Numbered from the stretch's first letter, positions 34,110-42,391 are shown. The stretch: 64,000 nucleotides of DNA from Bradyrhizobium sp. SZCCT0231 (GCF_018130245.1 NZ_JAFCKP010000001.1:1488001-1552000); one strand, 5' to 3'. Numbers and translations: made by a program. Notes: generated from the sequence alone by a model not told the origin.

Positions 34110-34502
34110 CTAACCGCCCTTGCTGCGGATCAGGCCGGCGAGGTTGGTCTTTTGCGCCTCGCACCAGCCGGGCATGCCGAGACGGCGCTGGTCCATGTCG
34201 GTCGCCTGGGTCGCGACCGCGACCTCGGCCATCAAATCATCGTCCTGTTTCTCGCCCATCTTGCCGCCGGTGTGCATCCAGGCGATCGCCTTGCGCACCT
34301 TCTCGGTGGTGCCGTCGGGCAGGTGCATCTGCTGCGCCTTTTGCACGAGGTCCTGATAGACGAGATCGGTGCCCGGACATTCCACCTTGGCGGCGAAGGC
34401 CTGCAAGACCATCGTCACATAGGTCGCCCGCGGCGGCGCGTCACCTGCCTGAGCCGGCGCAGCCAGCAGCAACAGGCCCGTCATCAGAAAGCCGGTGCGC
34501 AT
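34110..34502 (-). CDS. Exported hypothetical protein, 130 residues
   Basis: A signal peptide (MRTGFLMTGLLLLAAPAQAG) precedes a helical mature chain with two Cys (KVECPGTDL and MPGWCEAQ) that can pair. No family was recognised. ATG at 34502 follows GGAGG by a suitable distance. The gene is divergent from the SDR gene at 34630. Confidence 0.65.
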   Translation of the reverse strand: MRTGFLMTGLLLLAAPAQAGDAPPRATYVTMVLQAFAAKVECPGTDLVYQDLVQKAQQMHLPDGTTEKVRKAIAWMHTGGKMGEKQDDDLMAEVAVATQATDMDQRRLGMPGWCEAQKTNLAGLIRSKGG

Positions 34503-34629
34503 CCTTGGAACCTCCTCCGTTTTTCGGGAGGCTAGCGTCCGGTGCGCCGCTCGGCAATGGGGCCGGAGCGCAATTGTCGTCCGTCCGGGCGGTGGGCTAA
34601 CCTGGCGCTCCCCAGCCTCGGAGCGCAAC

Positions 34630-35412
34630 ATGAGCCTGTTCACCGCGCCGTTCGATCCCGCAAGCGACACCGCGCTCGTCACCGGCGCGGGCAACGGCAT
34701 TGGCCGCGCGATCGCGCTCGGCTTGGTCGGCGAGGGCGTCCGCACCATGTTCGCGGATGTGAACGCGGAGCGGGTGCGCGCCGCGATCAGCGCGAGCGAG
34801 AGGCCCGATCTGGCCGTGCCCTGGGTCGGCGATCTCGCCAGGCTCGAGGCCTGCGATGAGCTGCTGACGGCCGCACATGCCGCGCTGGGCGAGGTCACGC
34901 ATTTCGTCCACAGCGCCTCGCCGCCGCGGCGGGAGGCCGATCACGCGCTCGCGGTCGATCGCAGGACATGGCAGGAAATGCACGCCGTCAATCTCGATGC
35001 CGGCTTTCACCTGGCGCGCGAGCTCGCAAGACGGCTGATCGCGGCGAAGCGGCCGGGCTCGTTCTTGTTTCTCACCTCGCTGCATGCGGGCACCCCGCGC
35101 AACCTGCCGCATTATTCGACCGCGAAGGCGGGGCTGGGCATGCTGGTGAAGGAGCTGGCCAAGACGTTTGGCCGTCATGATATCCGCGTCAACGCGCTGG
35201 TGCCCGGCGCGATCGCAGCCGGTGGCTTCGTCGCGGATCCCGCGCTGGCGCAGCACATTCCGCTCGGGCGTCTCGGCGAGGCCAACGACCTCGTGCCGAT
35301 GGCGCTCACGGTGCTGTCGAGCAAGCTCTCCGCCTACGTCACCGGCGCAGCCTTCGTCGTCGACGGCGGATTGTCGTTGACGAACTGGTTCGAGCCGCCG
35401 GCGCTGGATTAG
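34630..35412 (+). CDS. Short-chain dehydrogenase/reductase (SDR)
   Basis: A 260-residue SDR. The Rossmann motif is TGAGNGIGRAIAL near residue 20, the acidic-to-NADP region FADVNAERV follows, and the catalytic HYSTAKAG has Tyr and Lys in Y-x-x-x-K. The end FVVDGGLSL is usual for the family. ATG 34630 was chosen over upstream frames. The substrate is unknown. It lies before a HAD hydrolase gene on the same strand with repeats in between. Confidence 0.9.
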   Translation: MSLFTAPFDPASDTALVTGAGNGIGRAIALGLVGEGVRTMFADVNAERVRAAISASERPDLAVPWVGDLARLEACDELLTAAHAALGEVTHFVHSASPPRREADHALAVDRRTWQEMHAVNLDAGFHLARELARRLIAAKRPGSFLFLTSLHAGTPRNLPHYSTAKAGLGMLVKELAKTFGRHDIRVNALVPGAIAAGGFVADPALAQHIPLGRLGEANDLVPMALTVLSSKLSAYVTGAAFVVDGGLSLTNWFEPPALD

Positions 35413-35515
35413 CCTAAAGCGCGATGAGATTTGGATGAATCGTCATCGCGCTTTAGGTCTTTGTTTGAGCATGATCTTTTCGGAAAACCGCTTCGCACTT
35501 TTCCGGATCATGCTC
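35413..35515. repeat. Two adjacent hairpin repeats, one of the GAGCATGATC family
   Basis: A perfect 15-bp inverted repeat CCTAAAGCGCGATGA / TCATCGCGCTTTAGG (35413-35457) is followed by the repeat GAGCATGATC...GATCATGCTC (35467-35515), which occurs again at 38498-38567. The first could serve as terminator of the SDR gene. Confidence 0.8.
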
Positions 35516-35527
35516 TAGAGTGTTGCT

Positions 35528-36148
35528 GTGATTGATGCTGTCAAGCTTGTCCTGTTCGACATGGACAACGTCCTCTGTCGGTACGACAGGAGCAAGCGAG
35601 TGGCATATCTCGCGGAGCTCGCAGGGGCGACGAGCGAGTTCGTCTACAAGGCGATCTGGGAATCCGGATTCGAGCTGCTCGGCGATTCCGGCGCGCTCGA
35701 GGCTGCGGACTATCTGCGGGGCTTCGGCGAGCGCATCGGCTATCCGCTGTCGCTCGACGAGTGGGTCGAGGCGCGGCGCCGTTCCATGCAGGCCGATCGC
35801 GCCATGCTGGAGATTGCCGACAGCTTGCGTCAAACCGTCAACATTGCCGTCCTGACCAACAACACCACTCTGGTCGCGGACCACATCGACACGCTGCTGC
35901 CGGACCTGCGTCCGCTGTTCGGCTCCCGAATCTACACCTCGGCCCGGTTCAAGTCGGCAAAGCCGGACCCGCGCTGCTATCGCCTCTGCGTGTCGGAGCT
36001 CAACGTAAGGCCGGAGACCGTCCTGTTCGTCGACGATCTCGCGGCCAACGTCGCGGGCGCGCGAGAGGCGGGCCTGTTCGCGCATCACCACACGTCGGTG
36101 GAGGCCTTCAGGCAGGCCCTCTCGGAGCGCGGCCTGCTTCACGGATGA
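35528..36148 (+). CDS. HAD-superfamily hydrolase
   Basis: A 206-residue HAD-IA hydrolase. Motif I is LFDMDNVLC (nucleophile Asp), motif II IAVLTNNT, motif III Lys in FKSAKPDP and motif IV VLFVDDLAANVAGA. Members dephosphorylate small molecules or dehalogenate. The GTG start is 12 bases after the repeat and begins right before motif I. The substrate is not known. Confidence 0.88.
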   Translation: MIDAVKLVLFDMDNVLCRYDRSKRVAYLAELAGATSEFVYKAIWESGFELLGDSGALEAADYLRGFGERIGYPLSLDEWVEARRRSMQADRAMLEIADSLRQTVNIAVLTNNTTLVADHIDTLLPDLRPLFGSRIYTSARFKSAKPDPRCYRLCVSELNVRPETVLFVDDLAANVAGAREAGLFAHHHTSVEAFRQALSERGLLHG

Positions 36149-36155
36149 ATTATGT

Positions 36156-36243
36156 GTGGGTGGGCAAAGGCGCGCAAGCGCCGTGCCCACCATAAGTCCC
36201 TCGTCTGAAAACGGTGGGCACGCTTCGCTTTGCCCACCCTACG
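36156..36243. repeat. Palindromic intergenic repeat, family C
   Basis: GTGGGTGGGCAAAGGCG...GCGCCGTGCCCACC is followed by GGTGGGCACGCTTCG...TTTGCCCACCC, forming nested arms between the HAD gene and the convergent AbrB-type gene. Confidence 0.75.
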
Positions 36244-36267
36244 AGAGCTCGGGATGAGGAGAACTCG

Positions 36268-37353
36268 CTAATCATCCACATCGTCCTGCGTGCGCCCGAA
36301 CAGGTGCACGATGCCCGGTGTTGCGATCGTCACGAACACGAAGCGTGACAGGTGATGGGCGCCGACGAAGATCGGGTCGATGTGCAGCGTCAAGGCCAGC
36401 GCCAGCATCGCATCCATCGCACCCGGCGCGAAGGCGACGACGACGTCGGAGAATTTCACCTGCGTGGTCAGTGCCACGATGCCGACGAAGATGGCGGAGA
36501 CGGCGATGGCCACGGCAAACGAGCCCAGTGCCGCGCGGAGGTGTCCGGCGAGCGTCTTGATCCGCATCCGCGCGAAACGGCTGCCGATCAGCGCGCCGAT
36601 ACCGACCAGCGCCACGCCACGCCCCCAGTCCGGCAGGCCGCCCTCGACCCATCCGGCACCATGCAGCACGCTGGAGGCGATCATCGCGCCGAACATCCAG
36701 CTGGCCGGAAACTTGATCAGCCGCAACACGAGCGCTGCGGCCAGCGAGGCCGCGGCCAGCTCGAGCAGGTCGAGCGGCGAGGCGATGGTCGTCGTCAGCG
36801 ACGGCGCAGCCGTGGGCGCGACCCCTGCAATCGCCAGCACCATCGGCAGCGCAGCAGTAAGAATGATGACCCGCATGGTCTGCACCACCGCAATGCCCGG
36901 CAGGTCGGCGCCGCGCTCGACCGCCAGGATCGTGATCTGCGACAGCGCGCCGGGGCTGCCGGCCAGGAAAGCCGAGGTGCGGTCCCAGCCATGGATGCGC
37001 TGGAGGTAATAGCTCGAGCCGAATGTCGAGCAGAAGGTGGCGAGCGCAAGCAGCCCGATGGTGAGGGGATAGGCGCCGACCTGCTGAAGCAGATGGCGCG
37101 AGACGACCGAGCCCAGCGAGATGCCGAGCAGCACCAGCACGGTCTGGGTCAGGATCGGCGGCAGCGTCAGCTGGCGGCCGGCGATCGCGGCGATCCCGAC
37201 CGCGATCATCGAACCCGAGATCAGCCCGCCGGGAAGACCGGCGAGCAGAAACGCGAGGCCGCCGGCGGTGCCGATGACGAGCGTCTCCACCGTGCTCAAG
37301 ATCTTGGCACGGCTCGGCCATTCGAACGGCAGGGAGGCGGTGATTTGCTTCAC
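36268..37353 (-). CDS. AbrB-family (AbrB_dup) membrane protein
   Basis: A 361-residue protein with about ten hydrophobic segments arranged as two similar halves, for example LVIGTAGGLAFLLAGLPGGL and VALVGIGALIGSRFARMRI. The motif GSPGALSQITILAVERGAD and its second-half match APGAMDAMLALALTLHIDP are typical of this family, often annotated as ammonia monooxygenase or AbrB regulator, though it is a membrane protein of unknown role. ATG 37353 begins the first half. Confidence 0.85.
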   Translation of the reverse strand: MKQITASLPFEWPSRAKILSTVETLVIGTAGGLAFLLAGLPGGLISGSMIAVGIAAIAGRQLTLPPILTQTVLVLLGISLGSVVSRHLLQQVGAYPLTIGLLALATFCSTFGSSYYLQRIHGWDRTSAFLAGSPGALSQITILAVERGADLPGIAVVQTMRVIILTAALPMVLAIAGVAPTAAPSLTTTIASPLDLLELAAASLAAALVLRLIKFPASWMFGAMIASSVLHGAGWVEGGLPDWGRGVALVGIGALIGSRFARMRIKTLAGHLRAALGSFAVAIAVSAIFVGIVALTTQVKFSDVVVAFAPGAMDAMLALALTLHIDPIFVGAHHLSRFVFVTIATPGIVHLFGRTQDDVDD

Positions 37354-37453
37354 ACCACCTTATCGCAAATCGGCTGGAGGCGCACAATTGCAGGCTCGTC
37401 ATGCCCCAATGCGCGACGCCTCTCGCGGATGCTCGCAGGGGATCGTGACGGAC

Positions 37454-37756
37454 TTATTTCTTGTCGGCGGCCGGGGCGGCAGGAGCGGCAGGCGCGGCGG
37501 TGCCGGCCCTCGCTTCCTTCTTGCACTCACGGCGAAATTTCTTGCGCTCCTTGCCCTTCAATCCCTTGGCGTCCGCCTGCTTGGAGCATTCGAGCGACTC
37601 GGCCGAGCGTTCCTTCGGCGCCTTCTTGTCGGCGGTGGCAGCAGTATCGGTCTTCGTATCGGTCTTGGCGGCCGGCGCGGCGGTCTGCGCGAAGGCGGTG
37701 CCGGTGACGAGCAGGGAGGCGAGAGCGACGGCGGCGAGGCGGGACGTTAAGGTCAT
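37454..37756 (-). CDS. PsiF-like exported protein
   Basis: A 100-residue protein with a signal peptide (MTLTSRLAAVALASLLVTGT, cleavage near AFAQ). A PsiF-type repeat is seen as CSKQADAKGLKGKERKKF-RREC, flanked by Ala/Pro/Lys-rich low-complexity linkers. ATG 37756 is used; a GTG at 37765 is also possible. Its relative at 18224 has two repeats. Function unknown. Confidence 0.7.
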   Translation of the reverse strand: MTLTSRLAAVALASLLVTGTAFAQTAAPAAKTDTKTDTAATADKKAPKERSAESLECSKQADAKGLKGKERKKFRRECKKEARAGTAAPAAPAAPAADKK

Positions 37757-37957
37757 GTGGTGCACTCTGCTTGCGAGAATTGCGAAGGGCTGAAACGTCG
37801 GCTCGCGTTGCTGAACGCGACATGAATGAGTTGAGCCGGCGGGATCACTATATTTTGCCGGCGCAACTCATCGCATCCTTGTCGGAAGCGGCCGGCACGC
37901 TAGGATAGCAATCCTCGTTTCGCTTCCGTCGGGGAAGACCAAGGAGGAGACCCAGGG

Positions 37958-38440
37958 ATGACCATTCAGACGAAACTGTTGTGTGCGATTGCAGCGTCCG
38001 GTGTTGCGGCATTGCTGACGAGCGCGCCGGCGCAGGCACTGACCGCGCAGGAGTGCAGCGCGAAATACCAGGCCGCCAAGAAGGACGGCTCGCTCGGGAC
38101 CATGAAGTGGAATGACTTCCGCAAGGCCCAGTGCGGCGCCGATGCGACGCCTGCCGCTGCGCCCACCGCGGCTGCGCCCGCCGCTCCTGCGGAGCCGAAG
38201 CAGGCGAAGAAGGAGGAGGCACCGGCCGCCGCGCCGGCTCTGCCGGCGGGACCCGCGGTCTATCCGAACGCGGTCGATCCGAAATATGCCAAGGAGACTC
38301 CAGGGAAGGCGCGCCTGCACACCTGCGTCGACCAGTACAACGCCAACAAGACCACCAACGGCAATGGCGGCTTGAAGTGGATTCAGAAGGGCGGCGGCTA
38401 TTACAGCGAATGCACCAAGAAGCTGAAGGGCGCCGCCTGA
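37958..38440 (+). CDS. Exported protein with two Cys-flanked repeats
   Basis: A 160-residue protein with a signal peptide (MTIQTKLLCAIAASGVAALL, cleavage near AQA). The mature part has two related units bounded by Cys: ECSAKYQAAKKDGSLGTMKW to KAQC, and TCVDQYNANKTTNGNGGLKW to SEC, joined by an Ala/Pro linker of about 60 residues. The unit resembles a longer PsiF-type repeat. It is divergent from the PsiF-like gene about 200 bp away. Confidence 0.7.
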   Translation: MTIQTKLLCAIAASGVAALLTSAPAQALTAQECSAKYQAAKKDGSLGTMKWNDFRKAQCGADATPAAAPTAAAPAAPAEPKQAKKEEAPAAAPALPAGPAVYPNAVDPKYAKETPGKARLHTCVDQYNANKTTNGNGGLKWIQKGGGYYSECTKKLKGAA

Positions 38441-38456
38441 GCTTCGAATTGACACG

Positions 38457-38485
38457 ATGGCCGGAGCAACGCTCCGGCCATTTCG
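38457..38485 (+). terminator. Terminator after the two-repeat exported protein
   Basis: ATGGCCGGAGC-AAC-GCTCCGGCCAT followed by TTCG. Stem of 11 bp, 17 bases after the stop. Confidence 0.7.
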
Positions 38486-38497
38486 CCTGAATTTTTC

Positions 38498-38567
38498 GAG
38501 CATGATCTTTTCGGAGAACCACTGCACACTTTGCGCTTACGCGGCCCTTCGGGTCCGGATCATGCTC
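38498..38567. repeat. GAGCATGATC-family repeat, second copy
   Basis: Begins GAGCATGATCTTTTCGG and ends CCGGATCATGCTC, with a longer inside than the copy at 35467. Its right end overlaps the stop codon of the TetR gene at 38566. Confidence 0.8.
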
Positions 38568-39114
38568 AGTCGAGCAGCTTCTCGGCCGATTTCGCCACGA
38601 GCTGCGACCGCTTGCGCGGACCGCTCTCGCCGAACAACAGGCTCTGGCCGAAGATGAAGCAGTAGAACAGAAAAGCCTGCGCGTCGGCTTCCTCGGCCGC
38701 AAGACCGGTCGCGCGATAGAGTTCGCCGACGTGCTTGAGCCGTGCCGCGTCGACGCTCGCCACCGCCGCCGCGGCGTTCTCGTCCGAGCGGGCCCATTGC
38801 CGGATCGCGAGCTCGATCGCCATCCCTTCCGGATTGAGCCGCTCGGAATAAAGCTGGATCACCGCCCTCAGCCGCTCGCGGGGCGTTTGCCCGTCGAGAC
38901 TTGTCTGCTGCGCGATCGCGGCGATGCGGCCCTTGCGCCATGCTTCCAGCATGCCATCGAGCAGCGCGGCGCGGTCGGCGAAGCGCCGGTAGAAGCCGCC
39001 TTTGGTGACCCCGAGATTCTTGGCGAGCACCTCGACCCGCACGCCCTCCACCCCGGCGCGGGCGAGCTCGGCAAATCCAGCCTCGACCCAGACATCGCCC
39101 TTGCCGTCACTCAT
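38566..39114 (-). CDS. TetR family transcriptional repressor
   Basis: A 182-residue TetR-type regulator. The helix-turn-helix is at about 12-52 (GVEGVRVEVLAKNLGVTKGG, FYRRFADRAALLDGML); the rest is the helical ligand domain. It is divergent from the thioesterase gene, and two matching palindromes lie in the 107-bp gap, so it very likely represses that gene and itself. The ligand may be an acyl-CoA or related acid, judged only from the neighbours. Confidence 0.92.
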   Translation of the reverse strand: MSDGKGDVWVEAGFAELARAGVEGVRVEVLAKNLGVTKGGFYRRFADRAALLDGMLEAWRKGRIAAIAQQTSLDGQTPRERLRAVIQLYSERLNPEGMAIELAIRQWARSDENAAAAVASVDAARLKHVGELYRATGLAAEEADAQAFLFYCFIFGQSLLFGESGPRKRSQLVAKSAEKLLD

Positions 39115-39134
39115 GAAGGAAGCCTCACTCGGTC

Positions 39135-39153
39135 TTGATACGGTGCCGTATTG
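39135..39153. promoter_or_regulatory. TetR operator O1
   Basis: TTGATACGGTGCCGTATTG contains the perfect inverted repeat ATACGG-TG-CCGTAT. It is 21 bases upstream of the tetR start codon. Confidence 0.75.
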
Positions 39154-39169
39154 CTAACGCGACACGGGT

Positions 39170-39189
39170 TTGATACGCTACCGTATCAA
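39170..39189. promoter_or_regulatory. TetR operator O2
   Basis: TTGATACGCTACCGTATCAA contains GATACG-CTAC-CGTATC. Its centre is 35 bp from that of O1. Both sites share TTGATACG and CCGTAT, so the same regulator should bind both. Confidence 0.75.
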
Positions 39190-39221
39190 GGCTCAAAGAC
39201 GAAAAAGCCGGAGGGAGTGCG

Positions 39222-39650
39222 ATGGAACAGGAGGCGACCTATCGCGGCACGGTCTATCCGTGGCAATGCGACCATGTCGGGCACATGAACATCATGTGGT
39301 ATGTCGGCAAGTTCGACGAGGCCAACTGGAACCTGTTCGCCCGCCTCGGCCTGACGCCGAGCTACTTGCGCAGCTCCGGCCGCGGCATGGCCGCCGTGCA
39401 GCAGAACATTGCCTACAAGCGCGAGCTGCTCGCCGGCGACATCGTCGAGATCCGCAGTCATCTGCTCGAGATCAGCGACAAGTCGATCCGCTTCCGGCAC
39501 GACATGACGAATGCCGAAACCGGCGAACTCGCAGCGACGTGCGAGATCACCGGCGTGCACATGGATCGCCAATTGCGGAAGTCCGTACCGTTTGCCGATG
39601 TCATCCGCGAAGCGGCCTCGAGGCATCTTGCCGAACCAGCCGAGGCCTGA
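39222..39650 (+). CDS. 4HBT-type acyl-CoA thioesterase
   Basis: A 142-residue hotdog thioesterase. The YbgC/4-hydroxybenzoyl-CoA signature is YPWQCDHVGHMNIMWYVGKF near residue 12-31, with the catalytic Asp in CDHVGHMN. The length fits the family. GGAGGGAG lies before ATG 39222. It is under the two TetR palindromes and is followed after 3 bases by another thioesterase of a different hotdog subgroup, which suggests joint removal of CoA from acids. Confidence 0.92.
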   Translation: MEQEATYRGTVYPWQCDHVGHMNIMWYVGKFDEANWNLFARLGLTPSYLRSSGRGMAAVQQNIAYKRELLAGDIVEIRSHLLEISDKSIRFRHDMTNAETGELAATCEITGVHMDRQLRKSVPFADVIREAASRHLAEPAEA

Positions 39651-39653
39651 GCC

Positions 39654-40130
39654 ATGACCGCCTTCGAGTCGAAAAACCCGGGCTATCGCGCGGCTTCCAT
39701 CGCCATGTTCGATGGCCAGCCGGCAATGCGCACGCTCGGCATCGTGATCGTCCGTCTCGCACCGGGCGAGGTCGAGCTGGCGATGCTGCATGCGCCGGCC
39801 CTCACACAGCAGAACGGTTTCATTCATGCCGGCATCATCACGGCCGGGCTCGACAATGCCTGCGGCGTTGCGGCCTTCAGCTTGATGCCGCCGGAGGCCG
39901 ATATCCTCACCGTCGAATTCAAGACCACGCTGCTCGCGCCCGCCCGCGGCGAGCGGTTCGTCTTCAAGGCCGAGGTGGTCAAGCCCGGCCGCACACTCAC
40001 CTTCTGCGAGGCAAAGGCCTACGCCGAGCATGACGGCAAGGCAACGCTGATCGCCACGATGACCGGGACACTGATGGCGATGCTGCCACGCCTTGCGACT
40101 TCGCATGAACCGCGCGCGTCCCGCGCATAG
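39654..40130 (+). CDS. PaaI-type hotdog thioesterase
   Basis: A 158-residue hotdog protein with the PaaI signature TQQNGFIHAGIITAGLDNAC (about 51-70), where HAG takes the place of HGG. The strands DILTVEFKTTLLAPARGERF follow. It is transcribed with the 4HBT-type gene (3-base gap), so both are probably repressed by the divergent TetR protein. Two thioesterases in one unit could handle different CoA esters of one pathway. Confidence 0.88.
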   Translation: MTAFESKNPGYRAASIAMFDGQPAMRTLGIVIVRLAPGEVELAMLHAPALTQQNGFIHAGIITAGLDNACGVAAFSLMPPEADILTVEFKTTLLAPARGERFVFKAEVVKPGRTLTFCEAKAYAEHDGKATLIATMTGTLMAMLPRLATSHEPRASRA

Positions 40131-40168
40131 CGGCGATTGACAAGCGTGCCAGCGCATCCCTTGATGCG

Positions 40169-40558
40169 ATGGTCATGCTTGCAAGTCTCGGTCTCATCCT
40201 GCTCTGCCAGTTGATCGGCGAAGCCGTCGTGCGCGGCCTCGGCCTGCCGTTGCCGGGACCAGTGCTGGGCCTCCTGCTGCTCTTGATCCTGCTGATGACG
40301 CGCGACCGCTTTACGCTGCTCGCGCGCGGGCCGCTGCGCAATGACGGTGTCGAGACGGCGAGCAAGGGCCTGCTGGCCCATCTCTCACTATTATTCGTGC
40401 CGGCCGGCGTCGGCGTCGTGCAGAAGCTCGATCTGCTCGCCTCTCACGGCATCGCGATCACCCTTGTGCTCGCGCTGTCCGTGGTCGTCACGCTGCTCGC
40501 GACCGTGCTGACCTTCCGCCTCGTCAGCCGCCTGTTGAAGCAACAAGACGCGCGATGA
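40169..40558 (+). CDS. lrgA: CidA/LrgA family membrane protein
   Basis: A 129-residue protein with four hydrophobic segments, starting LASLGLILLCQLIGEAVVRG, then LPLPGPVLGLLLLLILLMTR, which is the family signature. These holin-like proteins work with LrgB in cell lysis control or in export of small organic acids such as pyruvate. It is 38 bases after the thioesterase gene and its end overlaps lrgB (ATGA). Confidence 0.88.
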   Translation: MVMLASLGLILLCQLIGEAVVRGLGLPLPGPVLGLLLLLILLMTRDRFTLLARGPLRNDGVETASKGLLAHLSLLFVPAGVGVVQKLDLLASHGIAITLVLALSVVVTLLATVLTFRLVSRLLKQQDAR

Positions 40559-41277
40559 AGGACAATCCGTTCTCGCTCTGGGTCTATCTTTCGCAATCGC
40601 CACTGCTGTGGCTGACCGTAACGCTGCTGGTCTATGCAACCACGGACGCGGTCTCGCTGGCGACGCGGCGCCATCCGCTGGTCAATCCCGTGCTGCATGC
40701 GATGTGGATCATCGGCGCGTTCCTGCTCCTGACCGGCACCTCCTACACGACCTATTTCGCCGGCGCGCAGTTCGTGCACTTCCTGCTCGGGCCTGCGACG
40801 GTCGCGCTCGCCGTGCCGCTCTATGAGAATCGCAAGCGCGTGGTCGCCTCGATCGTGCCGATGCTGGTGGCGCTGATCGCAGGCTCGGTCACGGCGGTGG
40901 TGTCTGTGGTGCTGCTGGCCGAGCTCGCCGGACTGCCGCGCGATGTCGTGCTGTCGCTGGCGCCGAAATCGGTCACCGCCGGCGTCGCCATGGGCATCGC
41001 CGAATCGCTGCACGCCGATCCATCGCTGGCGGCCGTCGCGGTGATCCTCACCGGCATCATGGGCGCAATCATCGTGACGCCGCTGATGAACCGCACCGGC
41101 ATCACCGATTACCGGGCCCGCGGCTTTGCCGCCGGCCTTGCCGCGCATGGCATCGGCACCGCCCGCGCGTTCCAGGTCGACGAGATCGCCGGCGTCTTCT
41201 CCGGCATCGCCATGAGCCTGAACGCTCTGGTGACCTCGTTCCTGGTGCCGCTGGCGGTCACGCTGCTGGTGCGATGA
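40555..41277 (+). CDS. lrgB: LrgB family membrane protein
   Basis: A 240-residue membrane protein with about seven hydrophobic segments. The family stretch LAPKSVTAGVAMGIAESLHA and GIMGAIIVTPLMNRTGITDY are characteristic, followed by GFAAGLAAHGIGTARAFQVD. It partners LrgA; in several bacteria such pairs move pyruvate or glycolate across the inner membrane. Its start overlaps the lrgA stop. Confidence 0.92.
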   Translation: MKDNPFSLWVYLSQSPLLWLTVTLLVYATTDAVSLATRRHPLVNPVLHAMWIIGAFLLLTGTSYTTYFAGAQFVHFLLGPATVALAVPLYENRKRVVASIVPMLVALIAGSVTAVVSVVLLAELAGLPRDVVLSLAPKSVTAGVAMGIAESLHADPSLAAVAVILTGIMGAIIVTPLMNRTGITDYRARGFAAGLAAHGIGTARAFQVDEIAGVFSGIAMSLNALVTSFLVPLAVTLLVR

Positions 41278-41364
41278 CATCGCCGCCGCGACGCTCTATA
41301 TGAGTTGTAACAATTGCCGGTCTCGATCCGTATCGATGGAGATGGGACCGAAACGGGACGAGAT

Positions 41365-42024
41365 ATGGCTGGATTCAGGAATAAGGGCCTTGTGCCGACG
41401 CGACGCGTGGCGCTGACGCTGATCGGGGCGGGTGCTCTCGCGGTGGGTGGGATCGCCTCGGCGCGCGCGGCGACCGGCGATGACGAGGTGCTGACCGAAG
41501 CCAAGGTGCTGCGCGATCCCGACACGCCCGTCGCAGGCAATCCCGACGGCAATATCACCATCGTCGAATGGTCCGACTACAATTGCCCCTATTGCCGCAA
41601 GCTCGAGCCGGAGCTGCGCCAGGTCGTCCAGGATGATGGCAAGGTGCGGCTGGTGATGAAGGACTGGCCGATCCTTGGGCCGGTTTCGGTCACGGCGGCG
41701 CGGACCGCGCTCGCGGCCAGATTCCAGGACAAGTACCACCAGGCTCATGACGCCATGATGGGCGTCAGCTCGCGCCTGACCGAGCCGCGCATCAACGAGC
41801 TGCTCGCGGCTGCCGGGGTCGACATGGACCGCTTGAAGCGCGATCTCACCGGCCACGCCAAGGACATCGACGCCGTCCTCAAGCGCAACAACGAGCAGGC
41901 TGAAGCCTTCGGCTTCCAAGGCACCCCGTCCTTCATCGTCGGCAAATACCGCGTGCCCGGCGTGCTCAGCATGGCTGAGTTCGAGCAGGTCATCGCCGAC
42001 GCCCGCAAGGCCAAGATGAACTGA
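41365..42024 (+). CDS. DsbA-family thiol-disulfide protein
   Basis: A 219-residue protein with a signal sequence of Tat-like form (RNKGLVPTRRVALTLIGAGA, cleavage near ARA). The thioredoxin-fold active site is WSDYNCPYCRKLEPELRQ with CPYC, and the cis-Pro loop is FGFQGTPSFIVG. It belongs to the DsbA/DsbG-like (COG1651) group acting in the periplasm. ATG 41365 is used; the frame reaches back to 41314. A dsbB gene lies at 52149 but not adjacent. Confidence 0.9.
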   Translation: MAGFRNKGLVPTRRVALTLIGAGALAVGGIASARAATGDDEVLTEAKVLRDPDTPVAGNPDGNITIVEWSDYNCPYCRKLEPELRQVVQDDGKVRLVMKDWPILGPVSVTAARTALAARFQDKYHQAHDAMMGVSSRLTEPRINELLAAAGVDMDRLKRDLTGHAKDIDAVLKRNNEQAEAFGFQGTPSFIVGKYRVPGVLSMAEFEQVIADARKAKMN

Positions 42025-42102
42025 CGCGCGTATCGTTGATTGTGGTCAGCACAAAGGCGCCGCCGCGGTGTTCGCGACGGCACCTTGTTCATGATCGGCT
42101 CG

Positions 42103-42309
42103 TTACTTCGACGAGATCCGTACCCAGTCCTTGTGCGCCCGATCGCGCAGCGCATCCCAATCGGCCTTCGCGACATCCCAGTTCACAATGGTGCGATTGG
42201 TGGTCGCGACCTCGCCATTGGCGACGGACGACGTCTGCATGGAGTCATAGACATAGACGCCGCCCGCAAGCAGCAACGCGCCCAGGATCATTCCGAAAAA
42301 AGTTCTCAT
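42103..42309 (-). CDS. Small single-span membrane protein
   Basis: A 68-residue protein with one N-terminal membrane helix (MRTFFGMILGALLLAGGVYV) and a polar periplasmic tail (TIVNWDVAKADWDALRDRAH, ending KDWVRISSK). It resembles small rhizobial membrane proteins of unknown function. ATG 42309 has GGAGG just upstream. It lies convergent to the DsbA-like gene. Confidence 0.7.
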   Translation of the reverse strand: MRTFFGMILGALLLAGGVYVYDSMQTSSVANGEVATTNRTIVNWDVAKADWDALRDRAHKDWVRISSK

Positions 42310-42391
42310 CGCGAGCCTCCGGTGTCGCGCCGATAACGTCGGCACGGCACGATGGTTCCGCGGCCATGCGGCGCATCTAAGGAGAGGTTGT

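Noticed and set aside
36352-37707. A 451-residue open frame antisense to the AbrB-type gene and the PsiF-like gene
   Set aside because: It covers two sense genes with signal or membrane features and is itself low in hydrophobic residues with a random look.
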